A DNA stretch of 64,000 nucleotides from contig NZ_CP092431.1 of the NCBI RefSeq assembly GCF_022385335.1, forward strand, positions 5,022,001 to 5,086,000, given 5' to 3'. Source of the DNA: Streptomyces deccanensis. Its GTDB lineage: Bacteria; Actinomycetota; Actinomycetes; Streptomycetales; Streptomycetaceae. Position 1 is the first letter of the stretch; each line of letters begins with the position of its first letter. The notes beneath the pieces are model-generated. The model saw nothing but the letters and a program-made list of their open reading frames with translations, ran no database searches and had not been told where the DNA came from. This document shows positions 17,326 to 25,702 of the stretch, piece by piece. A program made the translations under genes and the position numbers.

Positions 17326-18728
17326 ACGCCCCTCACCCTCCGAAAGTGGCTGGAATCGATTCAACGGTTCCCTCCCCCGCACACACTGTCGCGCCCGCGC
17401 CCGCACCCCCGAGCACCCCATCGGCCCCTCCCGCCACAGGACCGGGCACCGCCCCCGGGGCCGTGCTCCAGGACAGACTCGCGGGCTGGGTCTCGGACCT
17501 CACGACGCTGCACGAACTCACCGAACGCCTGACCCGCACGGACGCGCTCGACAGCGCCCTGAAGGAAATCCTGCACGCCGGAGCCGCCCTCGTCGGTGCC
17601 CGCCGGGGTCTCGTCGTCCTGGAACCGGCCGACGGGCTCGGCCCGGACACCACCATCGGCCTCGGTCTCGGCCGCGCCGACCTCGGGCACATCGAGACCG
17701 TGCCCCGCAGCTCCCTGCCGTACGGCCGCATCCTCGACGGGCTGCCCGGCGGCGACGGCGAGATCGCCCAGCCCGACCTGTTCGCCGAGGACGGGCTCGA
17801 TCCCCGCCACCGCGAGGTCGCGGCCCGGCTCGGATACGCGGCGAGCTACGCGCTGCCCCTGTCCACCGAGAAGGCCGGCCGGCTCGGCGCCGCCGTCTGG
17901 CTGTACGACGAGCCCGCGGAGCCGGTCGAGCGGCAGCGGCATCTCGCCGGGCTGTACACGCGGTACGCCGCCGAGCACCTGGCACGGATCGTCGAGGTCG
18001 AGCGCACGCGCGCGTCCATGGCGACCATCGCCGAGGAGCTGCTCCCCTCCCGGCTGCCCCGGGTCTCCGGTGTCCAGCTCGCCGCCCGGCACCGCACCGG
18101 GCCGCGCGGCGGCGGCGACTGGTACGACGCGCTGCCGCTGCCGGACGCCGCGCTCGGCCTCGCGGTCGGCTCGGTCACGGGGGCCGGACCCAGCGCGGTC
18201 GCCGCGATGGGAAGGCTGCGGGCCTCGCTGCGCGCCTACGCCGTGATGGAGGGGGAGGACCCCGTCGCGGTCCTCTCCGACCTGGAGCTGCTCCTGCGGC
18301 TCACCGAACCGGCCCGCTCCGCCACCGCGCTCTTCGCCTACGTCGAACCCGCGCTGCGCAAGATCACCCTGGCCGGGGCCGGGCACAGTCCGCCGCTGCT
18401 GATCGGCGACCGGCGCACGGAGTACGTGGAGACGTCCCTGTCCGCTCCGCTCGGCATGCTCGCCTGCTGGGAGGCGCCCAGTGTCGAGCTGACCGCCGAG
18501 CCAGGAGAAACCGTCCTGCTCTACACCGACGGCCTCCTCCAGCGCACCGGCGAGCCCGTCGACCGCGCCTTCACCCGCCTCCACGCGGCCGCCGCCGGCG
18601 TCCCCCGGGCCCTGCGCACCGACCCCGGCGCCGTCGCCGACCACATCCTCCGCACGATGCTCCCGAACGGCCTCGACGAGGCACACGGCGCGGAGGACGT
18701 CGTGGTGCTGGCGGCGCGGTTCGAGTAG
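17322..18728 (+). CDS. GAF-domain SpoIIE-type (PP2C) protein phosphatase
   Basis: From ATG 17322 the protein is 468 aa: a Pro/Ala-rich N-terminus (to ~55), a GAF-like sensor region (about 70-230, ending with LYTRYAAEHLARIVEVERTR) and a SpoIIE/PP2C phosphatase domain. Phosphatase motifs are GGGDWYDAL (metal-binding Asp), GSVTGAGPSAVAAMG (usually GDVxGxG; the first Asp is Ser here), AGHSPPLL and LLYTDGLLQR. Such enzymes dephosphorylate anti-sigma antagonists opposite RsbW-like kinases. The D-to-S change at the second metal site could weaken activity. The frame is open further upstream to 17205, but that extension lacks a ribosome-binding site. Confidence 0.85.
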   Translation: MNAPHPPKVAGIDSTVPSPAHTVAPAPAPPSTPSAPPATGPGTAPGAVLQDRLAGWVSDLTTLHELTERLTRTDALDSALKEILHAGAALVGARRGLVVLEPADGLGPDTTIGLGLGRADLGHIETVPRSSLPYGRILDGLPGGDGEIAQPDLFAEDGLDPRHREVAARLGYAASYALPLSTEKAGRLGAAVWLYDEPAEPVERQRHLAGLYTRYAAEHLARIVEVERTRASMATIAEELLPSRLPRVSGVQLAARHRTGPRGGGDWYDALPLPDAALGLAVGSVTGAGPSAVAAMGRLRASLRAYAVMEGEDPVAVLSDLELLLRLTEPARSATALFAYVEPALRKITLAGAGHSPPLLIGDRRTEYVETSLSAPLGMLACWEAPSVELTAEPGETVLLYTDGLLQRTGEPVDRAFTRLHAAAAGVPRALRTDPGAVADHILRTMLPNGLDEAHGAEDVVVLAARFE

Positions 18729-18912
18729 GGCGGACGGTTCGAGCGGGGACCAGCCCGTGTTGCCCCTTCGGGCCAGGCGGTGAGCGGCAGTCTCGCGGCT
18801 GCTTGTCGTGAGGGGGTGGTGACCCCTTGTGAGGGCTGGTCATGTGCCCTTCGGGGTGTTCGGCGCGACCGTACGATGGACGGGGTCCAGTGCCGTACCT
18901 AGGAGGATGACC

Positions 18913-20397
18913 GTGGCGGACGAGCTCGAGCCGGCGATCCCGGAGACCGAGGCGACCGAAGCCGAAGAGCCGATCAAGCAGCGCAAGAACGGCCTGTACC
19001 CGGGCGTGTCCGACGAGCTGGCCGAGAACATGAAGTCGGGCTGGGCCGACACCGAGCTGCACGGCCTGGAGCCGATCGCCCAGGCCGCCGAGACCGCCGC
19101 CCGCCGCGCCGCGCTCTCCGCGCGCTTCCCCGGCGACCGCCTGGTGATCCCCTCGGGCAACCTGAAGACCCGCTCGAACGACACCGAGTACCCCTTCCGG
19201 GCGTCGGTCGAGTACGCGTACCTCACCGGCAACCAGACCGAGGACGGCGTCCTCGTCCTGGAGCCCTCGCGCTCGGGCGAGGGCCACGACGCGACGATCT
19301 ACCTGCTGCCGCGCTCCGACCGGGAGAACGGCGAGTTCTGGCTCTCCGGCCAGGGTGAGCTGTGGGTCGGCCGACGCCACTCGCTGACCGAGTCGGCGGA
19401 GCTGTACGGCATCCCCGCCGCCGACGTGCGCGAACTCGCCGACAAGCTGCGCGAGGCCACCGGCCCGGTCCGGGTCGTCCGTGGCTACGACGCCGGCATC
19501 GAGGCGGCCCTCACGGACAAGGTCACCGCCGAGCGCGACGAGGAGCTGCGGGTCTTCCTGTCCGAGGCCCGGCTCGTCAAGGACGACTTCGAGATCGGCG
19601 AGCTGCAGAAGGCGGTCGACTCGACCGTGCGCGGCTTCGAGGACGTCGTCCGGGTGCTGGACAAGGCCGAGGCCACGTCGGAGCGCTACATCGAGGGAAC
19701 GTTCTTCCTGCGCGCCCGGGTCGAGGGCAACGATGTCGGCTACGGCTCCATCTGCGCCGCCGGCCCGCACGCCACCACCCTGCACTGGGTCCGCAACGAC
19801 GGTCCGGTCCGCTCCGGCGACCTGCTCCTGCTGGACGCGGGCGTCGAGACGCACACGTACTACACGGCCGACGTGACCCGGACCCTGCCGATCAACGGCA
19901 CGTTCAGCGAGATCCAGAAAAAGATCTACGACGCGGTGTACGACGCCCAGGAGGCCGGCATCGCCGCCGTGCGGCCCGGTGGCAAGTACCGCGACTTCCA
20001 CGACGCCGCGCAGCACGTCCTGGCCGAACGGCTGGTCGAGTGGGGGCTCGTCGAGGGCCCCGTGGAGCGGGTCCTGGAGCTGGGGCTCCAGCGCCGCTGG
20101 ACCCTCCACGGCACCGGGCACATGCTCGGCATGGACGTCCACGACTGCGCCGCCGCGCGCGTCGAGTCGTATGTCGACGGGACCCTGGAGCCGGGGATGG
20201 TCCTGACCGTCGAGCCCGGGCTCTACTTCCAGGCCGACGACCTCACCGTCCCCGAGGAGTACCGGGGCATCGGCGTCCGCATCGAGGACGACATCCTGGT
20301 GACGGCCGACGGCAACCGCAACCTCAGCGCCGGGTTGCCCCGCAGGTCGGACGAGGTCGAGCTGTGGATGGCCTCGTTGCGGGGTACGCGGGGCTGA
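18913..20397 (+). CDS. pepP: Xaa-Pro aminopeptidase (M24 family)
   Basis: The 494-aa enzyme has the two-domain aminopeptidase P layout: an N-terminal creatinase-like domain and a C-terminal pita-bread domain. The M24 metal ligands are visible: Asp in LLLLDAGVETHTYY and ADVTRTLP, His in GTGHMLGMDVHD, Glu in TVEPGLYF and Glu in GVRIEDDILV. It removes N-terminal residues preceding proline. Start is GTG at 18913, six bases after AGGAGG; a nearer ATG at 18907 has no spacing. An N-terminal acidic tail of ~30 residues is typical of actinobacterial copies. A REP-like inverted repeat follows the gene. Confidence 0.92.
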   Translation: MADELEPAIPETEATEAEEPIKQRKNGLYPGVSDELAENMKSGWADTELHGLEPIAQAAETAARRAALSARFPGDRLVIPSGNLKTRSNDTEYPFRASVEYAYLTGNQTEDGVLVLEPSRSGEGHDATIYLLPRSDRENGEFWLSGQGELWVGRRHSLTESAELYGIPAADVRELADKLREATGPVRVVRGYDAGIEAALTDKVTAERDEELRVFLSEARLVKDDFEIGELQKAVDSTVRGFEDVVRVLDKAEATSERYIEGTFFLRARVEGNDVGYGSICAAGPHATTLHWVRNDGPVRSGDLLLLDAGVETHTYYTADVTRTLPINGTFSEIQKKIYDAVYDAQEAGIAAVRPGGKYRDFHDAAQHVLAERLVEWGLVEGPVERVLELGLQRRWTLHGTGHMLGMDVHDCAAARVESYVDGTLEPGMVLTVEPGLYFQADDLTVPEEYRGIGVRIEDDILVTADGNRNLSAGLPRRSDEVELWMASLRGTRG

Positions 20398-20435
20398 GGG
20401 GGCCGGCTTTTCGTCTGAGGGTGCGTGGGGGCTGG

Positions 20436-20530
20436 TCGCGCAGTTCCCCGCGCCCCTGAAGGCCTACGGCCTTCCGCCCCGAAAAAGCTGGGCGCAGCCC
20501 GCTTTTTCAGGGGCGCGGGGAACTGCGCGA
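20436..20530. repeat. REP-like inverted repeat of the GCAGTTCCCCGCGCCCCT type
   Basis: A perfect 25-bp arm (20436-20460) recurs inverted at 20506-20530, with an inner GAAAAAGC/GCTTTTTC pair (20481-20508). This GCGCAGTTCCCCGCGCCCC motif is widespread between Streptomyces genes. Its position between the convergent pepP and CitG-like genes is compatible with bidirectional termination. Confidence 0.75.
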
Positions 20531-20616
20531 GAAGCCCCACCGGACGGACGCCTGGGGGTCAAAGGGGCGCAGCCCCTTCAGGATGGGACGGGTAGGGGCG
20601 GCGGGGGCGAGAAACC

Positions 20617-21450
20617 CTACGCGGCCCCCCTCGCGGCAGCGACCGGCAGCGCGTCCACGAACAACGCGCCCACCAGCAACGCCCCGCTCCCCCGAGGACT
20701 CCACCCCCGCTCCTGCAGATCCACGTCGAACGCCCCCAACGCCGCCCTCCCCTCCGCCGTGCCCGCACCCCCCACGTCGATCACCCCTCGCGCCCCGGCC
20801 TGCACATGCCGCAGCCCACGCGGCCCGGCGGTGTACAGCAACTCGGTGTCCTGCAGCGTCGACATGACCGTGAGCAGCGCGTCGAGCCGGGCGTCCGCCT
20901 CCGGCGTGCCCGCCGTACGGGCCTTCGCCAGCACGTCCAACGCCCGCCGCACATGGGGGAATCCGGCCCGCGCCTCACCCCGGGCCCCGGCCGCCCCGTA
21001 CTTGGCGGAGACGGACGACCCCCGGGACGGCCGCCGCGGCGCACGCCGGTCCGGATGCGCGGCGATCTTCTTCGCGATGGCGGCCAGTTCACGTCCCCGC
21101 GCCCCGGGATCCATCGCCGCCGCGGCGACCAGCAGCCCGAGCACCCAGGTGGCGCCCCGGTGGCCGCCCCCGGCGAGCCGCGTCGAGTGTTCGGTGCAGC
21201 GTCCTATCGCCCCGAGTTCGTCTCGGAGTTCGGGCGTCGCCGCACCGTGGCGGCGGGCGCAGGCCGCCGTCGCCGTGAGGCCGGGCACCAGCGCCTTCGC
21301 CGACCAGCGCAGGGCACGGTGGTCCTGCCGGGTGATCCGGGCGCCGAGATCGCGGGGGTCGGGCAGGCCGGGCTTGGGCATGAGCTCCAACTGCCGTATC
21401 AGCGCGGCCACCGCGGCCCGCGCGAGCGTCTCGTCCTCGCGGCTGCTCAT
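20617..21450 (-). CDS. Triphosphoribosyl-dephospho-CoA synthase-like protein (CitG/MdcB family)
   Basis: The 277-aa helical protein shows CitG-family motifs: GGGHRGATWVLGLLVAAA (compare TH-[KR]-GA in CitG) and KYGAAGARGEARAGFPHV. CitG enzymes make the prosthetic-group precursor of citrate lyase or malonate decarboxylase from ATP and dephospho-CoA. No lyase or decarboxylase genes are nearby. It starts only 9 bp after the dioxygenase stop, so the two are probably co-transcribed, an association whose meaning is unclear. Family assignment is good; the actual substrate in this context is uncertain. Confidence 0.85.
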   Translation of the reverse strand: MSSREDETLARAAVAALIRQLELMPKPGLPDPRDLGARITRQDHRALRWSAKALVPGLTATAACARRHGAATPELRDELGAIGRCTEHSTRLAGGGHRGATWVLGLLVAAAAMDPGARGRELAAIAKKIAAHPDRRAPRRPSRGSSVSAKYGAAGARGEARAGFPHVRRALDVLAKARTAGTPEADARLDALLTVMSTLQDTELLYTAGPRGLRHVQAGARGVIDVGGAGTAEGRAALGAFDVDLQERGWSPRGSGALLVGALFVDALPVAAARGAA

Positions 21451-21459
21451 GGCCGTACC

Positions 21460-22416
21460 CTACGAGGCCGGCTCGGCGGCCGTGGCGCTGTTGGTCGGGG
21501 CGTCCGCCGGGGGCTCGCCCGACGGCGGCGTACCGCCCTCGCCACCACCACCGCCGCCCTCGCCACCACCGCCGCCGGCGCCGGTGTTCTCGGCGTCGGG
21601 GTCGATGCCGAGGGTGAGGGAGCCCTTGTAACCGCGGGCCGGGTTCGCCTTCTTCACGGCTTCCAGGGTGAGCAGGCCGCCGGCGGCGCCGCCTCCGTCG
21701 TAGACCATGTCGTCGTCGAGGGTGGTGTAGCTGCCGGTGTGCCGGGAGTAGGGCTCCAGCGTGAAGACCTGCTGGGCGATCTCGTCGTCGAAGAAGAACT
21801 GGCCGGTGTAATTGACCTTGCCGCCCTCGTACGTGCCGTCCTCCTTCTCGCCGCCGGTGTGCACCTTCACGTGGATGTGGCAGGTGCGCGGTGTGTACCA
21901 ACCGGGGAAGATGGTCTCGAACTTGACCACCCCGTTCGCGTTCGCGATCTGGTAACCGCGGAGATAGGTGGCGTCGTCGGCGGTCGAACCGTCCTCGCTC
22001 TCGGCGGGCGCCGCGCCGCCTGGATTCGCGGTGGTGTAGCCGGAGTAGTAGCCCCAGGCGTCGCAGTGCCAGATCTCCACGGCAGCGCCGGGGACCGGGG
22101 TGCAGCCGTCGGTGGCGTCCACGACCGTGAGCCGCAGCGTCAGCGGAACACCGCTCTTGCCTTCGGCGATGTCCTTGCGGACCAGGGCGCCGTCCAGGTA
22201 GTAGGGGCCCTCCGTGACGCTCGACATCAGCGTCATGCACGCGTCGGCGGTGCTCGTCGTGGAGGCCGTGGCCGTGGCCTCGGCGTCGCTCGTCGTTCCG
22301 TCCGCGAACGCCGACTGGTAGCCGGCGACCGCAAAGCCGCCGGCGGCGACCGTCCCTCCGGTCACCGCGAGGGCGCGGCGCCGGGTGATCGTTTTGCTTG
22401 TGTGGTGTCCCGTCAT
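21460..22416 (-). CDS. Tat-exported intradiol dioxygenase-like protein
   Basis: The 318-aa protein begins with a twin-arginine signal (ITRRRALAVTGG) and continues as an intradiol ring-cleavage dioxygenase: EGPYYLDG (first Fe-ligand Tyr region), EIWHCDAWGYYSGY and FPGWYTPRTCHIHVKVH (Tyr plus the two His ligands). The tail is Gly/Glu/Pro-rich (GGGGGEGGGGGGEGG). Intradiol enzymes open catechol or hydroxyquinol rings using Fe(III); extracellular Streptomyces relatives act on plant-derived aromatics. It is the first gene of a likely two-gene operon with the CitG-like gene and is divergent from fxsA. Confidence 0.88.
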   Translation of the reverse strand: MTGHHTSKTITRRRALAVTGGTVAAGGFAVAGYQSAFADGTTSDAEATATASTTSTADACMTLMSSVTEGPYYLDGALVRKDIAEGKSGVPLTLRLTVVDATDGCTPVPGAAVEIWHCDAWGYYSGYTTANPGGAAPAESEDGSTADDATYLRGYQIANANGVVKFETIFPGWYTPRTCHIHVKVHTGGEKEDGTYEGGKVNYTGQFFFDDEIAQQVFTLEPYSRHTGSYTTLDDDMVYDGGGAAGGLLTLEAVKKANPARGYKGSLTLGIDPDAENTGAGGGGGEGGGGGGEGGTPPSGEPPADAPTNSATAAEPAS

Positions 22417-22799
22417 ACCGGCGAAGGTAGGGAGGGGGCCCGTCAGGGGGCTGAGGCGTGGCTGTGCCGGGGCTGAGAGTGCCGAGAACCCCGAAGCCGC
22501 CCGGAATGGGCGACCTTCCGCTCAACTGCCGTGCTTGCGCCGGGCGGTGAGACGGTTCTCACGTTTGCCGCCCCGAATACGGACGAGGCTTGTGGTGCCG
22601 TCCGAAGCACTCCTCGGCGTCGGCTATGTTCTGGTCCCAACCAGCAGCCGACCGGATATTCGGCGCTGTTCGCCAGGTCGGCCGCTAACTTCTACTGCGG
22701 CCGGTGCTCGAGTGAGAAATTCCTACCGGCATCTGCTTCATCGAGCCGCAAGGCACCCGCAACCCCGTCAGTTTCCACGCACAGATTGATGAGGTCCCC
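22417..22799. promoter_or_regulatory. Divergent control region between the dioxygenase and fxsA
   Basis: This 383-bp gap must hold the fxs promoter. I see a small palindrome TGAGA-CGGT-TCTCA at 22548-22561 and no convincing ORF. Directly before fxsA is GATGAGGTCCCC, a suitable ribosome-binding site for ATG 22800. Confidence 0.4.
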
Positions 22800-22997
22800 A
22801 TGAACGCATCCCTCGACCCCACGGCCGAAGAGTCGGGCACCACGGCCGCCGTCGGTCCGGAGCGGGTGTCCTTGGTGCAGTTGGCGGCCCGGAGCGGCGG
22901 CGCGCTGTCGCCCGCCCTGACCCGTGCCGTGTCGAACGGCACCGACCGCAGGGGCCCGGCGAGGGTCGCGGTGGCGGCCTTCCAGTCCTCCGTCTGA
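22800..22997 (+). CDS. fxsA: FxSxx-COOH precursor peptide FxsA
   Basis: The 65-aa product ends in FQSSV, an exact F-x-S-x-x-COOH terminus, which defines this precursor family. The preceding ~55 residues act as a leader (VSLVQLAARSGGALSPALTR) and have no cysteines. In the family, the radical SAM partner crosslinks the Phe ring to the side-chain carbon of the residue two positions later, giving a three-residue cyclophane; here that would be F61 and S63. The gene follows GAGGT spaced for ATG 22800 and is 43 bp upstream of the maturase gene. The identification rests on the terminus and the complete fxs context. Confidence 0.88.
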   Translation: MNASLDPTAEESGTTAAVGPERVSLVQLAARSGGALSPALTRAVSNGTDRRGPARVAVAAFQSSV

Positions 22998-23040
22998 CAC
23001 CGCCGGCCCCCACCACCCCCGCCGAGACCACCGACATCAC

Positions 23041-25530
23041 ATGACCGTCGAGACCGTCGAGACCGTCATGGGCCGACCGCTCCTGCCGTTGCGTCAGTTC
23101 GTGCTGAAGATGCACAGTCGCTGCGATCTCGCGTGCGACCACTGCTATGTGTACGAGCACGCCGACCAGAGCTGGAGCCGTCGGCCCGTGGTGGTGTCGG
23201 ACGAGGTCCTGCGCCGCACGGCGGAACGCATCGCCGAACACGCCGGGGCGCACGGACTGACCACCGTCCACGTCGTCCTGCACGGCGGCGAACCCCTCCT
23301 CGCGGGCCGGGCCCGGTTGCGCAGGGCCGCGAGGGAGCTGACGACCGCCCTGAGCGGCGTGTGCGAGCTGGACCTGCGGATCCACACCAACGCCGTCACG
23401 CTCGACGAACGGTTCCTGGACCTGTTCGACGAGTTCGACATCAAGGTCGGTGTCTCGCTGGACGGCGACCGCGCGGCGAACGACCTGCACCGCCGCTACG
23501 CCGACGGGCGCAGCAGCCACGACCGCGTCCTCAGAGGCATCGCCCTGCTCAACCGGCCCCGCCACCGCCATCTCTTCGCGGGCATCCTCTGCACGATCGA
23601 CCTCCGCAACGACCCGGTCGCCGTCCATGACGCGCTCGCCGCGCTCGCCCCGCCCCGCGTCGACTTCCTCCTCCCGCACGCCACCTGGGACGAGCCCCCC
23701 GCGCGCCCCGCCGAGGACACCGCAGGCACGGCGTACGCGCGCTGGCTGCTGGCCGTCCACGACCGTTGGACCGCGACCGGTCGCTCCATGGACGTCCGGG
23801 TGTTCGACTCGGTGCTGCGGACCCTGCGCGGCGAGAGCAGCCTGACCGAGTCGCTGGGGCTGGCGCCCACCGATCTCGCCGTGATCGAGACCGACGGGAC
23901 CTTCGAACAGGCGGACTCCCTCAAGACCGCGCACGACGGGGCGCCCGCCACCGGACTGGACGTGTTCGGCAACTCCCTGGACGAGGTCGCCGCGCATCCG
24001 GGCATCGTGGCCCGGCAGCAGGGCCTGGACGGGCTGGCCGAGCAGTGCCGGGCCTGCCCGGTGGTGCGCTCGTGCGGCGGCGGCCTCTACGCCCACCGGT
24101 ACCGCTCCGACGGCAGCGGCTTCCGCAATCCGTCCGTGTACTGCTCCGATCTGCTGTCCCTCATCACCGACCTCCGGGACCGTCATATGACCGACCAGTC
24201 CGCGCGGCCGGCGCTCGCCGACCACCATCTGGCCGAACTGGCCACCGGACGCGGCACGGGCGCCACCGTCGACCTGCTGGCCCGCCACCAACTCGCCCTC
24301 TCCCGCGAGCTGCTGGGCCTCGTCCGGCACGAGACGACGCTCGCGGCGGAGAAGGAGGCCGACGAGGAGGCGTGGGACACCCAGGCGGCGTGGGACACGC
24401 TGACCGCCCTCGACAGCGAGGCCCCGGAAGCCGTGGACCGCGTCCTGGCCCACCCCTATGTACGGTCCTGGGCGCTGAGTTCCCTCGGGGCCCGTCCGGC
24501 TCCGGGACCGAGCGGAGGCGTCGCGGAAGCCGCCGCGATCGCGGCACGTGGGATCGCGGCACGCGGGATGGCGGAGATCGCCGCCGCGGCGGCGCTGCGG
24601 GCCGGGCGCCGGGCATCGGTGGTCGTCCCGGTGCACGACGGGCTGTTGCGGCTGCCCACGCTCGGGACCCTGACGGTGGAGGCGGAGACCGGGCGAGCCC
24701 TGGTCCGCACGGACATCGACGGCTGCACCGTCCACGTGGACGACCGGACGTACGCGATCGACCGGTCGTACGCGATCGGCCGAGGCGGCCCCGGGGATCC
24801 CGCCTGGCGGGGCACCCGGCCGTTCGAACTGGACGGCTGGTCCGTGGCCCTGGAGGACACCGACCCCTGGCGGGACTGCCACGGACATCCCGCGCACCCC
24901 CGGCTCGCGGAGGTCGAGGCCGAGGCGTGGCGGGCCGACCTGACCGAGGCCTGGGCCTGGATCCGCCGCGAACTGCCCGCGTACGCGCCGGGGATCGCCG
25001 CCGGGCTCCGGGTGATCACCCCGCTCAGGCCGTCCCCCGAGGGTGCCGACATCAGCTCCGCCGCCCGCGACGCCTTCGGCGCGGTGGCCATCGCCCGCCC
25101 GTCCACGCCGGAGACCCTGGCGCTGCTCCTCGTCCACGAGTTCCAGCACGTGAAGCTGGGGGCCGTACTGGATCTCGTCGACCTGCACGACCCTGCCTGC
25201 GAGACGTTGTTCTACGCGCCCTGGCGTCCCGACCCGCGCCCGCTGGAGGGGTTGTTGCAGGGGACGTACGCGCATCTCGCGGTGGTCGACTTCTGGCGCG
25301 CCCGCTGGCGCGGCGGGGGCGGGCGGGAGGCCGAGGTGCGGTTCTCCCGGTGGCGGGACCAGACGGCGGAGGCGGTGGGGACGCTCGCGGGCTCGGGGGC
25401 GCTGACGGAGGCCGGGCAGCGGTTCGTCGCCGGGCTCGGGGAGGCGCTGGCGGCGGACGAGGTGAGCGCGGAGGCCCTGCGGGCGGCCCGGCAGGAGGCG
25501 GAGGAGCACCGGCGGGCCATGCGGCCGTAG
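23041..25530 (+). CDS. fxsB: FxsB radical SAM/SPASM peptide maturase fused to an HExxH domain
   Basis: The 829-aa protein starts as a radical SAM enzyme: CxxxCxxC at C28, C32 and C35 (RCDLACDHCY), HGGEPLLAG and later SLDGDRAANDLHRRY. A SPASM-type cysteine region (CRACPVVRSCGGG...YCSDL) ends the ~390-residue maturase. The C-terminal half is an HExxH domain with HEFQH at 699-703, like the peptide hydroxylase-type domain of other FxsB proteins. It should bind the FxsA leader and modify its C-terminus. ATG 23041 is used; ATG 23068 is a possible alternative, and neither has a strong ribosome-binding site, so translation may depend on fxsA. Confidence 0.92.
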   Translation: MTVETVETVMGRPLLPLRQFVLKMHSRCDLACDHCYVYEHADQSWSRRPVVVSDEVLRRTAERIAEHAGAHGLTTVHVVLHGGEPLLAGRARLRRAARELTTALSGVCELDLRIHTNAVTLDERFLDLFDEFDIKVGVSLDGDRAANDLHRRYADGRSSHDRVLRGIALLNRPRHRHLFAGILCTIDLRNDPVAVHDALAALAPPRVDFLLPHATWDEPPARPAEDTAGTAYARWLLAVHDRWTATGRSMDVRVFDSVLRTLRGESSLTESLGLAPTDLAVIETDGTFEQADSLKTAHDGAPATGLDVFGNSLDEVAAHPGIVARQQGLDGLAEQCRACPVVRSCGGGLYAHRYRSDGSGFRNPSVYCSDLLSLITDLRDRHMTDQSARPALADHHLAELATGRGTGATVDLLARHQLALSRELLGLVRHETTLAAEKEADEEAWDTQAAWDTLTALDSEAPEAVDRVLAHPYVRSWALSSLGARPAPGPSGGVAEAAAIAARGIAARGMAEIAAAAALRAGRRASVVVPVHDGLLRLPTLGTLTVEAETGRALVRTDIDGCTVHVDDRTYAIDRSYAIGRGGPGDPAWRGTRPFELDGWSVALEDTDPWRDCHGHPAHPRLAEVEAEAWRADLTEAWAWIRRELPAYAPGIAAGLRVITPLRPSPEGADISSAARDAFGAVAIARPSTPETLALLLVHEFQHVKLGAVLDLVDLHDPACETLFYAPWRPDPRPLEGLLQGTYAHLAVVDFWRARWRGGGGREAEVRFSRWRDQTAEAVGTLAGSGALTEAGQRFVAGLGEALAADEVSAEALRAARQEAEEHRRAMRP

Positions 25531-25702
25531 GGGAGCAGGGTGGAAGCGGATGGGGAGCGCGGGGCCCCTTTGCTTCCGCTTACTTGTTCGAGAGCCGCGT
25601 GCCGGTGGGCCGATGCCGGGACATTGGGCCCGTTCGTCATATTCCACGTGCCCCTGCCCCCTTCCTACACTGAGGAAAGTCACCGGGCATCGGGGGGCAT
25701 GG

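Noticed and set aside
22768..25683. 971-codon minus-strand open frame opposite fxsB
   Set aside because: Shadow of fxsB; no start signals or recognisable domain.
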